From contig CAMZLV010000029.1 in the NCBI GenBank assembly GCA_947311835.1, positions 1-38,006 on the forward strand: a stretch of 38,006 bases of DNA, in the 5' to 3' direction. This document shows positions 1-7,362 of this stretch, in pieces. The translations under genes were made by a program, and so were the position numbers. The stretch is from an uncultured Lutibacter sp. (GTDB lineage Bacteria > Bacteroidota > Bacteroidia > Flavobacteriales > Flavobacteriaceae). Positions within the stretch are counted from its first letter, which is position 1. Each line of letters starts with the position of its first letter. The notes beneath the pieces are model-generated. The model was not told the DNA's origin. It made no database searches and worked only from the letters and a program-made list of their open reading frames with translations.

Positions 1-578
1 ATATAGGTATCTACCAAAAAAGGTTATCTGAAATTATTAATATGATTATAGAAATTGAGTTGCCATTACTACGAAATGTTGATGTTTCAAAAACTAATAA
101 AATAAAACAACTTCTATATATTATTTCACAAGCTGTTCCTTTCAAACCTAATATTAGTAAACTTTCTGAAAAAATTGGAATAACAAGAAATACACTAATA
201 GAATATATGAAACACCTTAATGATGTTAATATTTTAAATACATTAGATAAAAATTCTTTTGGTGTAAGTCTGTTGCAAAAACCTGAAAAAATTTATTTAG
301 AAAACACAAATATAGCTTATGCATTAAGTGATTCTGCATCAAACATTGGTAATATTAGAGAGACTTTTTTTCTCAATCAGTTGCATCATCATCATAAAGT
401 TACTTACCCAAATCAAGGCGATTTTTTAATTAATAACACTCTTTTATTTGAAATTGGTGGAAAAAATAAAAACAATCAACAAATTAAAAATATTGAAAAC
501 TCTTATATTGTCTCTGATGGAATTGAAATAGGAAGTCATAATAAAATTCCTCTTTGGCTTTTTGGCTTTTTATATTAA
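1..578 (+). CDS. AAA+ ATPase with C-terminal DUF4143 region, 3' part only
   Basis: The reading frame is open from base 3 through the stop at 576-578, so the gene begins to the left of the window; the first ATG at 42 is internal. About 190 C-terminal residues are visible. They contain a winged-helix-like stretch (LSEKIGITRNTLIEYMKHL) and then the end typical of the archaeal-type ATPase/DUF4143 family, with the strand FEIGGKNKN and the closing residues IPLWLFGFLY, which I recognise from Bacteroidota members. The Walker motifs would lie outside the window. Family members are accessory P-loop proteins of mostly unknown role, spread by horizontal transfer. The neighbours (a possible gene remnant and a toxin-antitoxin pair) also look accessory. 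The family call is fairly sure, the function is not. Confidence 0.75.
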   Translation, partial: IGIYQKRLSEIINMIIEIELPLLRNVDVSKTNKIKQLLYIISQAVPFKPNISKLSEKIGITRNTLIEYMKHLNDVNILNTLDKNSFGVSLLQKPEKIYLENTNIAYALSDSASNIGNIRETFFLNQLHHHHKVTYPNQGDFLINNTLLFEIGGKNKNNQQIKNIENSYIVSDGIEIGSHNKIPLWLFGFLY

Positions 579-593
579 TAAGACAGTGATAAA

Positions 594-721
594 ATGAGTA
601 CTTATCTAATTGAATCAAGAGGTAAGATTACGGCGAATAATTTTACAATCCGTACTTTTTTGCCCGTTTAGATGCGCATCAAATGACTTTAGAATCGTTT
701 TTTAAGAATTTCGAATCCTAA
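594..721 (+). pseudogene. possible frameshifted gene remnant, family unknown
   Basis: An ATG at 594 opens a 25-codon frame that stops at 669-671. If one T is added in the six-T run at 656-661, the frame instead continues through ARLDAHQMTLESFFKNFES to a TAA at 719-721, giving about 42 residues. The continuation looks protein-like, which suggests a decayed or frameshifted remnant rather than random sequence. I do not recognise the family. It sits between an ATPase gene and a toxin-antitoxin pair, where remnants are expected. It could equally be noncoding leader sequence. Confidence 0.2.
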
Positions 722-761
722 AAAAGCAGTTAGATTTTTTGATTTTGGTGCAAATAAGATG

Positions 762-778
762 TATCTTGCATCAAGATA
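762..778. promoter_or_regulatory. inverted repeat, candidate autoregulatory operator of the toxin-antitoxin pair
   Basis: TATCTTG (762-768) and CAAGATA (772-778) are perfect 7-bp inverted arms around the 3-bp centre CAT. The repeat ends 8 nt before the antitoxin ATG at 787. Antitoxins of the ribbon-helix-helix ParD type commonly bind palindromes overlapping their own promoter, so the position is what autoregulation would need. The sequence and position are seen; the operator role is inference. Confidence 0.45.
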
Positions 779-786
779 TAAATTCT

Positions 787-1029
787 ATGCAAACAATTAG
801 AAAATCGATAACATTTACACGTCAGCAAAATGACTGGATAAAATTACAACTAAAAAAAGGTGATTTCACCAATGATAGTGAATATATTCGTAATTTAGTA
901 CGAAAAGATCAACAGCAACATTTAAAACTAATGGAACTAAAAAATGCTATTGATGATGGTTTTAAAAGTGGTGTTAGTTTAAAATCAATTTCAGATATCG
1001 TCAAAGAAGTTGATAATGGGTTGCTATAA
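787..1029 (+). CDS. ParD-like ribbon-helix-helix antitoxin
   Basis: This 80-residue protein starts MQTIRKSITFTRQQNDWIKL and has the form of a ParD/CopG antitoxin: a short N-terminal beta strand (RKSITF), a helix-turn-helix-like pair through SEYIRNLVRKDQQ, and a charged C-terminal tail that would wrap the toxin. A longer frame exists from a TTG at 739, but it would run through the inverted repeat, so the ATG at 787 is preferred. The toxin gene begins 14 nt before this stop, showing translational coupling. The antitoxin should neutralise the ParE-like toxin and repress the operon. The family is called from overall pattern and gene order. Confidence 0.82.
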   Translation: MQTIRKSITFTRQQNDWIKLQLKKGDFTNDSEYIRNLVRKDQQQHLKLMELKNAIDDGFKSGVSLKSISDIVKEVDNGLL

Positions 1030-1309
1030 ATTATCTGGTGCAGCGTCAAATGATATTGCTGGCATCTATAAATTTGGCATTCATCAATTTGGCTTAACGC
1101 AAGCAAAAAAATATCTTTCACTTTTAGAGAAGTTTCTCAACGAATTGGCTGAACGACCTGAATTAGCAAGAGATGCTACGCTATTTGCTAACAACCTACA
1201 TTATTACAATTTTAAATCACACATTATTTTTTATCTTTTTGATGGTGATAATTCCATTTTTGTGATTAGAATATTGGGAAGTAGAATGAGCTTTATTGAG
1301 CATTTGTAA
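1016..1309 (+). CDS. ParE/RelE-superfamily toxin
   Basis: This 97-residue protein begins MGCYKLSGAASNDIAGIYKF and carries the ParE pattern: an N-terminal strand (YKLSGAASNDI), two helices (IYKFGIHQFGLTQAKKYLSLLEKFLNELAERP), then strands around HYYNFKSHIIFYL and the end IFVIRILGSRMSFIEHL. ParE toxins poison DNA gyrase, while RelE relatives cut mRNA on the ribosome; the sequence fits the ParE side better because of the ParD partner and the R-I-L-G-x-R-M end. An in-frame TTG at 1010 is possible, but the ATG at 1016 is favoured. It overlaps the antitoxin by 14 nt. It ends 4 nt from the convergent pseudouridine synthase gene, with no terminator hairpin visible between them. Confidence 0.85.
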   Translation: MGCYKLSGAASNDIAGIYKFGIHQFGLTQAKKYLSLLEKFLNELAERPELARDATLFANNLHYYNFKSHIIFYLFDGDNSIFVIRILGSRMSFIEHL

Positions 1310-1313
1310 ATTA

Positions 1314-2000
1314 TTACACACAAGCATCCCAAATAACATCATTAGGTACTGGCGCAGTTACAACAATCATTTCTTTACTCACAGGATGTGTAAATTTAAT
1401 TTTACGAGCATGTAAATGGATGCTTCCATCTTTATTACTACGCTTAGCGCCATATTTTAAATCACCTTTTATATAAGCGCCAATATTCGCTAATTGACAT
1501 CTAATTTGATGATGACGACCCGTTTCAAGGTCTATTTCAAGCAAAAAGTATGAGTCTAATTCTTTGATGATTTTATAATGCAATATTGCTTTTTTAGAAC
1601 CTTCCGTTTCGGTTTTAAACGCTGTAGATTTATTGTTTTTAGGATTTTTTTTAAGAAAATGAACAAGCGTATCTTGCTCTTTTATAGGTTTGTTTTTTAC
1701 AATTGCCCAATACGTTTTGTTAATTGTTTTTTCACGAAGCATTTTGTTTAGCCGCTCCAAGGCTTTTGAAGTTTTTGCAAAAATAATAACGCCAGAAGTA
1801 GGTCTGTCTAGACGATGTACAACGCCAAGATACACATTGTTAGGCTTGTTGTATTTGACTTTGATATATTCTTTTACAACATCGCTCAAGGGTTTGTCAC
1901 CAGTTTTGTCGCCTTGTGTAATATCTCCAGCACGTTTATTGACAATAATAATATGATTGTCTTCGTGTAAAATTTGGATATTGTGTTTTGTAGAATGCAT
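1314..2000 (-). CDS. RluA-family RNA pseudouridine synthase
   Basis: At 228 residues it is a single catalytic domain without an S4 RNA-binding domain. The family signature HRLDRPTSG is at residues 62-70, with Asp65 the catalytic aspartate that attacks the target uridine. RxHQIRCQLA (near residue 165) is the second conserved block and the protein ends with the usual VTAPVP segment. It isomerises uridine to pseudouridine in rRNA or tRNA; the exact target cannot be told, but short S4-less members include RluA, RluC-like and TruC types. It lies downstream of engB on the same strand, 64 nt away, with a GC-rich repeat in the gap, so co-transcription is possible but not certain. Confidence 0.93.
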   Translation of the reverse strand: MHSTKHNIQILHEDNHIIIVNKRAGDITQGDKTGDKPLSDVVKEYIKVKYNKPNNVYLGVVHRLDRPTSGVIIFAKTSKALERLNKMLREKTINKTYWAIVKNKPIKEQDTLVHFLKKNPKNNKSTAFKTETEGSKKAILHYKIIKELDSYFLLEIDLETGRHHQIRCQLANIGAYIKGDLKYGAKRSNKDGSIHLHARKIKFTHPVSKEMIVVTAPVPNDVIWDACV

Positions 2001-2010
2001 TGTAAACTCT

Positions 2011-2062
2011 CAGTCAATTGTTGTTAAGTTGATTTCAGTCAATCAAGTCGAGCGCAGTCGAT
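2011..2062. repeat. GC-rich partly palindromic intergenic element
   Basis: GTCGAGCGCAGTCGAT at 2047-2062 stands out in very AT-rich DNA, and CAGTCAAT occurs twice, at 2011-2018 and 2036-2043. Elements with a core like TCGACTGCGCTCGA (the same core on the minus strand) are scattered between genes in many Flavobacteriaceae genomes, from my memory of such genomes. The core is almost a palindrome around GCGC. It fills most of the space between engB and the pseudouridine synthase gene. Only one copy is visible here, so its repetitive nature is recalled, not shown. Confidence 0.45.
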
Positions 2063-2064
2063 AC

Positions 2065-2700
2065 TTATTTGAAGTTGTCAGCAACGTTTATATTAATCTG
2101 CTCAATAAACTTTAAAACTTCATTTTTTCCCATTTCTGTTTCCGATGAAGTTGCAAAATGAGTTGGCACACTCTCCCAAGTCTTTAAAAGTTGTTTTTTG
2201 TATTTGGTCAAGTTTTTATTCAATGCTGAACTTCCCAATTTGTCGGTTTTAGTAAAAATTATTGCAAACGGAATACCATTTTCACCTAAAAACTGCATAA
2301 ATTCTAAATCAATTTTTTGAGGTTCATGTCGCGAATCTACCAATACAAATGTGCATACTAACTGTTCTCTTTTTAAAAAATAATCTTTTATAAAGCTTTG
2401 AAATGTTTTTCTTTTACTTTTTGAAACTTGCGCATAGCCATATCCAGGTAAATCAACCAAAAACCATTCATCATTAATTTTAAAATGATTGATTAACTGA
2501 GTTTTTCCTGGTTTTCCTGATGTTTTTGCTAATTTTTTATGATTTGTCAGCATATTAATCAACGATGATTTTCCAACGTTAGAACGCCCAATAAATGCAT
2601 ATTCAGGAATTTTTTCAGCAGGACATTTAAAAACATCTGTATTGCTGATGATAAATTTTGCGGTATTTATTTTCACTTTTTTAAAGGTTACGTTCGGCAA
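2065..2700 (-). CDS. engB: ribosome-biogenesis GTP-binding protein EngB (YsxC/YihA)
   Basis: All GTPase motifs are present in 211 residues: G1 GRSNVGKSS at 38-46, the G2 region with PGKT at 64-67, G3 DLPGYGYA from 83, G4 TKTDK at 150-154 and G5 SSE at 185-187. The Y-G-Y-A after G3 and the short length are typical of EngB, a cytoplasmic GTPase needed for late assembly of the large ribosomal subunit. Its start lies inside the 3' end of the upstream hydrolase gene (20-nt overlap), so the two are translationally coupled. In my recollection the hydrolase-engB-mraZ arrangement is common in flavobacteria. Confidence 0.97.
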   Translation of the reverse strand: MPNVTFKKVKINTAKFIISNTDVFKCPAEKIPEYAFIGRSNVGKSSLINMLTNHKKLAKTSGKPGKTQLINHFKINDEWFLVDLPGYGYAQVSKSKRKTFQSFIKDYFLKREQLVCTFVLVDSRHEPQKIDLEFMQFLGENGIPFAIIFTKTDKLGSSALNKNLTKYKKQLLKTWESVPTHFATSSETEMGKNEVLKFIEQININVADNFK

Positions 2701-3445
2701 ACCACTTTTCTAAAATTTCATTGAATTTATCAGGATGTTCCATCATTGGTGCATGACCACATTTATCAATCCAAAATAAATCAGAATCAGGAAGTAATTT
2801 ATTAAAATCTGTAGCAACTTCTGGTGGAGTTACTTCATCTTGTTTCCCCCAAATTAAACAAACAGGAACATTCATTTTAGGAATATCTTTCGCCATATTA
2901 TGGCGTATTGCACTTCTTGCCATAGAAAGTGTTTTTAGCACTTTCATTCGATCATTTACCATTTCAAAAAGGTCGTCAACCATTTGTTTAGTAGCAATTT
3001 TCGGATCGTAAAATACGGCTTCAACTTTTCCTTTTATGTATTCATAATCACCACGTTTAGGGTACGAGTCGCCCATAGATTTCTCGTACAAACCAGAACT
3101 GCCAGTTAGCACCATTGCTTTAACGTGTTTTAGGTTGTGTTTAGCAAAATATAAAGCGATATGACCGCCTAATGAGTTGCCTATAAAAATAACGTTGTCT
3201 AAATTTTTATAAGTAATAAAATCTTTTATGTGTTTTGATAAATGCTTAACATTTGTTTTTATCAAAGGCAGTGTATATACAGGTAATTCAGGAATTAGCA
3301 CTTTATAACCTTTTTTTGAAAAACAAGAAGTAATACCGTCAAAGTTACTCATAGCGCCCATCAAACCGTGTAAAACAACGATTGGTTGACCTTCTCCAAC
3401 TTCAATATAATTAAACTTTCCTTCTTTTTTAAGTGTGTAACTCAT
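2681..3445 (-). CDS. alpha/beta-hydrolase fold protein
   Basis: At 254 residues it has the complete catalytic layout: the oxyanion HG at 26-27 ([10 protein letters not shown]), the nucleophile elbow GNSLGG at 89-94 with Ser91, the acid Asp203 in WGKQDEVTP, and His231 in [10 protein letters not shown]. There is no signal peptide, so it is cytoplasmic. The HG-then-GNSLGGH pattern resembles small esterases and C-C bond hydrolases; the substrate cannot be inferred. It is the first gene of the leftward hydrolase-engB unit and is divergent from mraZ. A -7-type element is present upstream on the minus strand (3475-3482). Confidence 0.9.
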   Translation of the reverse strand: MSYTLKKEGKFNYIEVGEGQPIVVLHGLMGAMSNFDGITSCFSKKGYKVLIPELPVYTLPLIKTNVKHLSKHIKDFITYKNLDNVIFIGNSLGGHIALYFAKHNLKHVKAMVLTGSSGLYEKSMGDSYPKRGDYEYIKGKVEAVFYDPKIATKQMVDDLFEMVNDRMKVLKTLSMARSAIRHNMAKDIPKMNVPVCLIWGKQDEVTPPEVATDFNKLLPDSDLFWIDKCGHAPMMEHPDKFNEILEKWFAERNL

Positions 3446-3474
3446 AGTTTCATAATCTCAATTATGTCGATTGC

Positions 3475-3482
3475 CAAAAATA
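3475..3482 (-). promoter_or_regulatory. candidate -7 element for the hydrolase-engB unit
   Basis: On the minus strand the bases read TATTTTTG, a perfect match to the Bacteroidota -7 consensus TAnnTTTG. Transcription would start around 3470, about 25 nt before the ATG at 3445. No TTG at the usual -33 distance was seen, so this rests on one element. Confidence 0.35.
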
Positions 3483-3603
3483 GACAATTTATAGCAAAAT
3501 ACGATTTTTTATTGATATCAAATTCATTTTTTAATCAAATTATACGTGATGTCTATCAATGAGATACTTATCTAATAATTACAGAAAATAAAAGTTATTA
3601 ACA

Positions 3604-3630
3604 AAAGTGGTAATATGTGGTAAAAAGTGG
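3604..3630 (+). promoter_or_regulatory. MraZ box: three GTGG repeats spaced 10 bp apart
   Basis: GTGG occurs at 3607-3610, 3617-3620 and 3627-3630, exactly one DNA turn apart. The units read AAAGTGG, TATGTGG and AAAGTGG, separated by TAA each time. MraZ from other bacteria binds tandem repeats of this kind upstream of its own gene (TGGGN with 5-bp spacers in E. coli, AAAGTG[T/G] with 3-bp spacers in Mycoplasma). The box ends 39 nt before the mraZ ATG at 3670, which also argues against an upstream start codon inside the repeats. No convincing -7 element was found just upstream. Confidence 0.8.
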
Positions 3631-3669
3631 AAATTATTTTTTATTTTTGAAAATAATTTAGACCGTAAA

Positions 3670-4143
3670 ATGATTAACTTAATTGGAACATACGAATGTA
3701 AAGCAGATGTCAAAGGGCGTTTGATGCTTTCCGTTGCTTTAAAAAAGCAATTAGCCTCTGTGTTGCAAGATGGTTTTGTGTTGAAAAGAGCTGTTTTTCA
3801 GCCTTGTTTAGAATTGTATCCTATGCAGGAGTGGAATGATATGATGCGTAAAATCAATAAGTTAAACCGATTTGTAAAAAAGAACAACGATTTTATAAGA
3901 CGTTTTACTGCAGGTGTAAAAATAGTTGAGTTAGATGCTTCAGGAAGATTGTTGATTCCTTCTGATTTGCAAAAATTTGCAGGTATTAAAAAGGAACTTG
4001 TTTTGTCTTCAGCGGTAAATATTATCGAAATTTGGGATAAAGAACGCTATGAAAAAGCAATTGATGATGCTACAGTAGATTTTGGCGAATTGGCTGAGCA
4101 AGTTATGGGTAATTTAACTGATGATGAAGATGGAATATCATAA
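3670..4143 (+). CDS. mraZ: transcriptional regulator MraZ
   Basis: Starting at the ATG at 3670 the protein has 157 residues, normal for the family; the frame is open further upstream, but that part would encode the operator repeats. It contains the two tandem AbrB-like half-domains with the DxxxR signatures D13-V-K-G-R17 and D89-A-S-G-R93. MraZ forms a ring-shaped oligomer that binds the repeats in front of its own gene and controls the dcw operon. It is the first gene of the cluster, and its 3' end overlaps rsmH by 14 nt. The acidic end (LTDDEDGIS) is typical of Bacteroidota. Confidence 0.96.
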   Translation: MINLIGTYECKADVKGRLMLSVALKKQLASVLQDGFVLKRAVFQPCLELYPMQEWNDMMRKINKLNRFVKKNNDFIRRFTAGVKIVELDASGRLLIPSDLQKFAGIKKELVLSSAVNIIEIWDKERYEKAIDDATVDFGELAEQVMGNLTDDEDGIS

Positions 4144-5026
4144 TCCTGTATTGTTAAGCGAGAGTGTAGATGGTTTGAATATCAAATCAGACGGCATTTA
4201 TGTTGATGTGACTTTTGGAGGAGGAGGGCATTCAAAAGAGATATTAAATCGATTAGGAAAACATGGAAAGTTGTTTGCTTTTGATCAAGATCAAGATGCG
4301 CAAAAAAACGCGATTGATGATGAAAGATTTGTGTTGATTCTGGAAAATTTCCGATTTATAAAACGGTTTTTGCGTTTTTATGGAGTGAAGAAAGTAGATG
4401 GTGTTTTGGCTGATTTAGGAGTTTCATCTCATCAATTTGATGAGGCGGAACGCGGTTTTTCAACACGTTTTGATACTGATTTAGATATGCGAATGAATCA
4501 AAACGACACGTTATCTGCCTATAAAATCATTAATCATTATGCTGAAGAGCAGTTGAGTTCGGTACTGTTTAATTATGGTGAATTGAGAAATGCTCGTGCG
4601 ATGGCTAAAATGATTGCAAATGCACGTTTAGATAAAAAAATAAAAACCAGTTTTGAGTTGAAAGAAGTGTTACAATCATTTTTGCCTAAAGCGAAAGAAC
4701 ATAAAATTTTGGCTCAAATTTTTCAAGCAATACGAATAGAGGTTAATCAAGAATTGGAGGTGTTGAAAGAGTTTTTAGAGCAAATACCTGAATTGTTGAA
4801 TGATGATGGACGATTGAGTGTGATTTCATATCATTCGTTAGAAGATAGATTGGTAAAGCGATTTATAAGAAACGGACAGTTTGAAGGTGAACCTGAAAAA
4901 GATTTTTATGGAAACTTTGAAGTTCCGTTAAAAAAAGTAGGAAAACTGATAGTACCAACAAGAGAAGAAATAAAGCAAAATAACAGAGCGCGAAGTGCAA
5001 AATTAAGAATTGCAACAAAAGTGTAA
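4130..5026 (+). CDS. rsmH: 16S rRNA (cytosine-1402-N4) methyltransferase RsmH (MraW)
   Basis: From the ATG at 4130 the protein has 298 residues beginning MEYHNPVLL, the usual family start; an ATG at 4121 is less likely. Visible motifs are the SAM-binding DVTFGGGGHS (residues 26-35), DLGVSSHQFD, RGFSTRFDTDLDMRM, the conserved IRIEVNQEL, and SYHSLEDRLVKRF followed by the C-terminal RARSAKLR. It methylates N4 of C1402 in the decoding centre of the small ribosomal subunit using S-adenosylmethionine. It sits between mraZ and ftsL as in most dcw clusters; ftsL starts immediately after its stop codon. Confidence 0.97.
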   Translation: MEYHNPVLLSESVDGLNIKSDGIYVDVTFGGGGHSKEILNRLGKHGKLFAFDQDQDAQKNAIDDERFVLILENFRFIKRFLRFYGVKKVDGVLADLGVSSHQFDEAERGFSTRFDTDLDMRMNQNDTLSAYKIINHYAEEQLSSVLFNYGELRNARAMAKMIANARLDKKIKTSFELKEVLQSFLPKAKEHKILAQIFQAIRIEVNQELEVLKEFLEQIPELLNDDGRLSVISYHSLEDRLVKRFIRNGQFEGEPEKDFYGNFEVPLKKVGKLIVPTREEIKQNNRARSAKLRIATKV

Positions 5027-5359
5027 ATGGGAAAAGTGAAACAAAGCATATATGATGTTTTAAGAGGTAAATTCTTTGTGAGCGAAGATGCTTTTAAAAA
5101 TTGGCGGATCATTATTTTCGTTGTTATTCTTCTGTTATTTATGATTTCTAGGTCGCATAGTACTGATAAGAAGGTGTTGAAAATTGCAGAACTGAATAAA
5201 GAAATTAGGGAGTTGAAAGCAGAGTTTGTTGATACTCGAACAAAAGTCACAAGGCTTGAATTAGAGTCTGAAATACAAAAAAAAGTAGTCAAGCGAGGAT
5301 TGCTACCATCAAAAAATCCTCCAAAAAAAATTAAAGTAATAGCGCAAAAAATAGAATAA
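5027..5359 (+). CDS. ftsL: FtsL-like cell-division protein
   Basis: This 110-residue bitopic membrane protein has a short basic cytoplasmic part, one membrane span at about residues 27-41 (IIIFVVILLLFMIS), and an external heptad-rich stretch at about 47-80 (LKIAELNKEIRELKAEF) that should form a coiled coil. It ends in a lysine- and proline-rich tail. FtsL works with FtsQ and FtsB to activate the FtsW-FtsI synthase at the septum. Sequence identity is weak in this family, so the call depends on size, topology and its position between rsmH and ftsI. The start ATG directly abuts the rsmH stop. Confidence 0.85.
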   Translation: MGKVKQSIYDVLRGKFFVSEDAFKNWRIIIFVVILLLFMISRSHSTDKKVLKIAELNKEIRELKAEFVDTRTKVTRLELESEIQKKVVKRGLLPSKNPPKKIKVIAQKIE

Positions 5360-5361
5360 AA

Positions 5362-7362
5362 TTGGCAACACAAAAAAAGAACATATTAAATAGATTGTAC
5401 GTTTTCTTTGGCTTTTTGACTCTTTTTTTTATTGCAATTATTTTAAAACTCACCAATATTCAATACGTTGAAGGTGAGAAATACCGAAACCTTTCAGAAA
5501 AAAGAACAATAAAAAACGATACCATTCATGCCAATCGCGGTAATATATATGCTGATGATGGTAGTTTGTTGGCGACCTCTATGTCGCGTTATGAAATACG
5601 GATGGACGCTTCAAAGCCTGAAGATAATGCTGTTTTTGAAGAGAACATTCAAGGTCTTTCTGTTGCATTATCTAAAATGTTAGGTAAAACACCTGATTAT
5701 TTTGTGCGTTTAATTCGTAAAGCAAGAAATAGAAAGCCTATACCGAATAAATATTTGTTGATTGCTAGAAATATTGGCTATTTAGATTATCAGAAAATGA
5801 AAACTTTTCCAATTTTTAATTTGGGAATGTATAAAGGAGGTTTTATTGCAAATCAATCTACAAAACGTGAACATCCTTTAGGTAAAATAGCTGAACGAAC
5901 TATCGGTTATGATGATTATAGAGGTGCTCCAGGAATTGAAGGTGCATATAAAAAATATTTAAGAGGTAAACTTGGTTGGAGATTAAAGCAACGAATTTCA
6001 CAAGGACAATGGAAACCAATTAACGATAGTAATGAGTTGGAGCCGCAAGATGGACGCGATATTGTAACAACTATCAATGTAAATATACAAGATATCGCAC
6101 ATCATTCTTTGTTGAGGAAGTTAGAGTATTATCAAGCAGAACACGGCTGTGTTGTGGTGATGGAAACAAAAACAGGCGAAATCAAAGCAATTTCAAATTT
6201 AGGAAGAGGGAGTAATGGTAAGTATTATGAAAAAAGAAATTATGCTATTTGGGAATCGCACGAGCCTGGATCGGCATTTAAAGTAATGTCAATGGTTGCA
6301 GCGTTAGAATTACAAGCCATAGATACAAGTACAGTTGTTGATACAGGTAATGGAAGGTATAGAATGTATGGAAGATATATTAATGATTCGCATCGTGGAG
6401 GTTATGGTAAAATTTCTGCAGCTCGTGCTTTAGAGGTGTCATCAAATATTGGTTTTGCAAGGTTAATTGACGAAAAATTCAATAAAAATCCAAATAGATT
6501 TATCAATCAGTTGAAAAAAATGCATTTGAATAAACCGTTAGGTTTACCTTTAAAAGGTGAAGGAATTCCTGAAATTCCTGCTCCTGGAGATAAAAAATGG
6601 AGTAAAAACGCCTTGCCTTCTATTGCGTATGGATACAACTTAAGATTAACGCCTTTGCAAACGCTTACTTTTTATAACGCAATTGCTAATGATGGTAAGA
6701 TGGTAAAACCTCGATTGGTTAAAGCAATTAAATCTTGGGATCAAAAAGTAATGGCTTTTGAGCAAGAAGTGATTGATAGTAAAATTTGTTCGCAGCAAAC
6801 AGTTGATAAGGTGAAAGTAATGCTAAAAAATGTAGTTGTAAGAGGAACTGCCGAAAAATTATATTCCAAAGAGTTTTCAATGGCAGGAAAAACGGGTACA
6901 GCACGAACTGAATATTGGATGGATGATTGGGAAGAAAACAAGCGTTACATTTCTTCATTTACAGGTTATTTTCCTGCTGATAATCCTAAGTATTCGTGTA
7001 TTGTGGTTATTCATAAGCCAAATTTAGAAAAAGGATATTATGGTGCTGATGTTTCAGGGCCTGTATTTAAAGATATTGCTCAAAAAATTTATACAGACGC
7101 TCCTCTTTTAAAAGAAATTGAGAATATAGAACCGCAATTTACAACTGTTGATAAGGATTTTGATAAGTACAACAATTTTTCTGATAGAAAATTGAAAACG
7201 ATACCGAATGTTAAAGGAATGGTAGGAATGGATGCAATTTCTTTGTTAGAAAATTTAGGATTGAAAGTGAAAACTACAGGAAATGGAAAGGTTAAAAATC
7301 AATCAATAAAAAAAGGAGAACGTCTTAAAAAAGGAACTGTTATAAAATTAGAATTAACTTAA
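5362..7362 (+). CDS. ftsI: septal peptidoglycan transpeptidase (FtsI/PBP3 class) with a C-terminal PASTA domain
   Basis: The 666-residue class B penicillin-binding protein starts at TTG (5362), 2 nt after the ftsL stop. No ATG occurs in frame until about residue 74, beyond the membrane anchor, so the TTG start is well supported. The N terminus carries one membrane span (about 12-30), followed by the dimerisation domain and the transpeptidase domain with Ser304-A-F-Lys307, S-S-N at 360-362 and K-T-G at 510-512. A single PASTA domain closes the protein (IPNVKGMVGMDAISLLENLG onward). It crosslinks peptidoglycan at the division septum together with FtsW. It overlaps murE by one base (TAATG). Confidence 0.95.
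   Translation: MATQKKNILNRLYVFFGFLTLFFIAIILKLTNIQYVEGEKYRNLSEKRTIKNDTIHANRGNIYADDGSLLATSMSRYEIRMDASKPEDNAVFEENIQGLSVALSKMLGKTPDYFVRLIRKARNRKPIPNKYLLIARNIGYLDYQKMKTFPIFNLGMYKGGFIANQSTKREHPLGKIAERTIGYDDYRGAPGIEGAYKKYLRGKLGWRLKQRISQGQWKPINDSNELEPQDGRDIVTTINVNIQDIAHHSLLRKLEYYQAEHGCVVVMETKTGEIKAISNLGRGSNGKYYEKRNYAIWESHEPGSAFKVMSMVAALELQAIDTSTVVDTGNGRYRMYGRYINDSHRGGYGKISAARALEVSSNIGFARLIDEKFNKNPNRFINQLKKMHLNKPLGLPLKGEGIPEIPAPGDKKWSKNALPSIAYGYNLRLTPLQTLTFYNAIANDGKMVKPRLVKAIKSWDQKVMAFEQEVIDSKICSQQTVDKVKVMLKNVVVRGTAEKLYSKEFSMAGKTGTARTEYWMDDWEENKRYISSFTGYFPADNPKYSCIVVIHKPNLEKGYYGADVSGPVFKDIAQKIYTDAPLLKEIENIEPQFTTVDKDFDKYNNFSDRKLKTIPNVKGMVGMDAISLLENLGLKVKTTGNGKVKNQSIKKGERLKKGTVIKLELT

Noticed and set aside
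3607..3669. An upstream in-frame start for mraZ at 3607.
   Set aside because: The added residues would be encoded by the operator repeats and do not belong to the MraZ family; the ATG at 3670 gives the normal N terminus.
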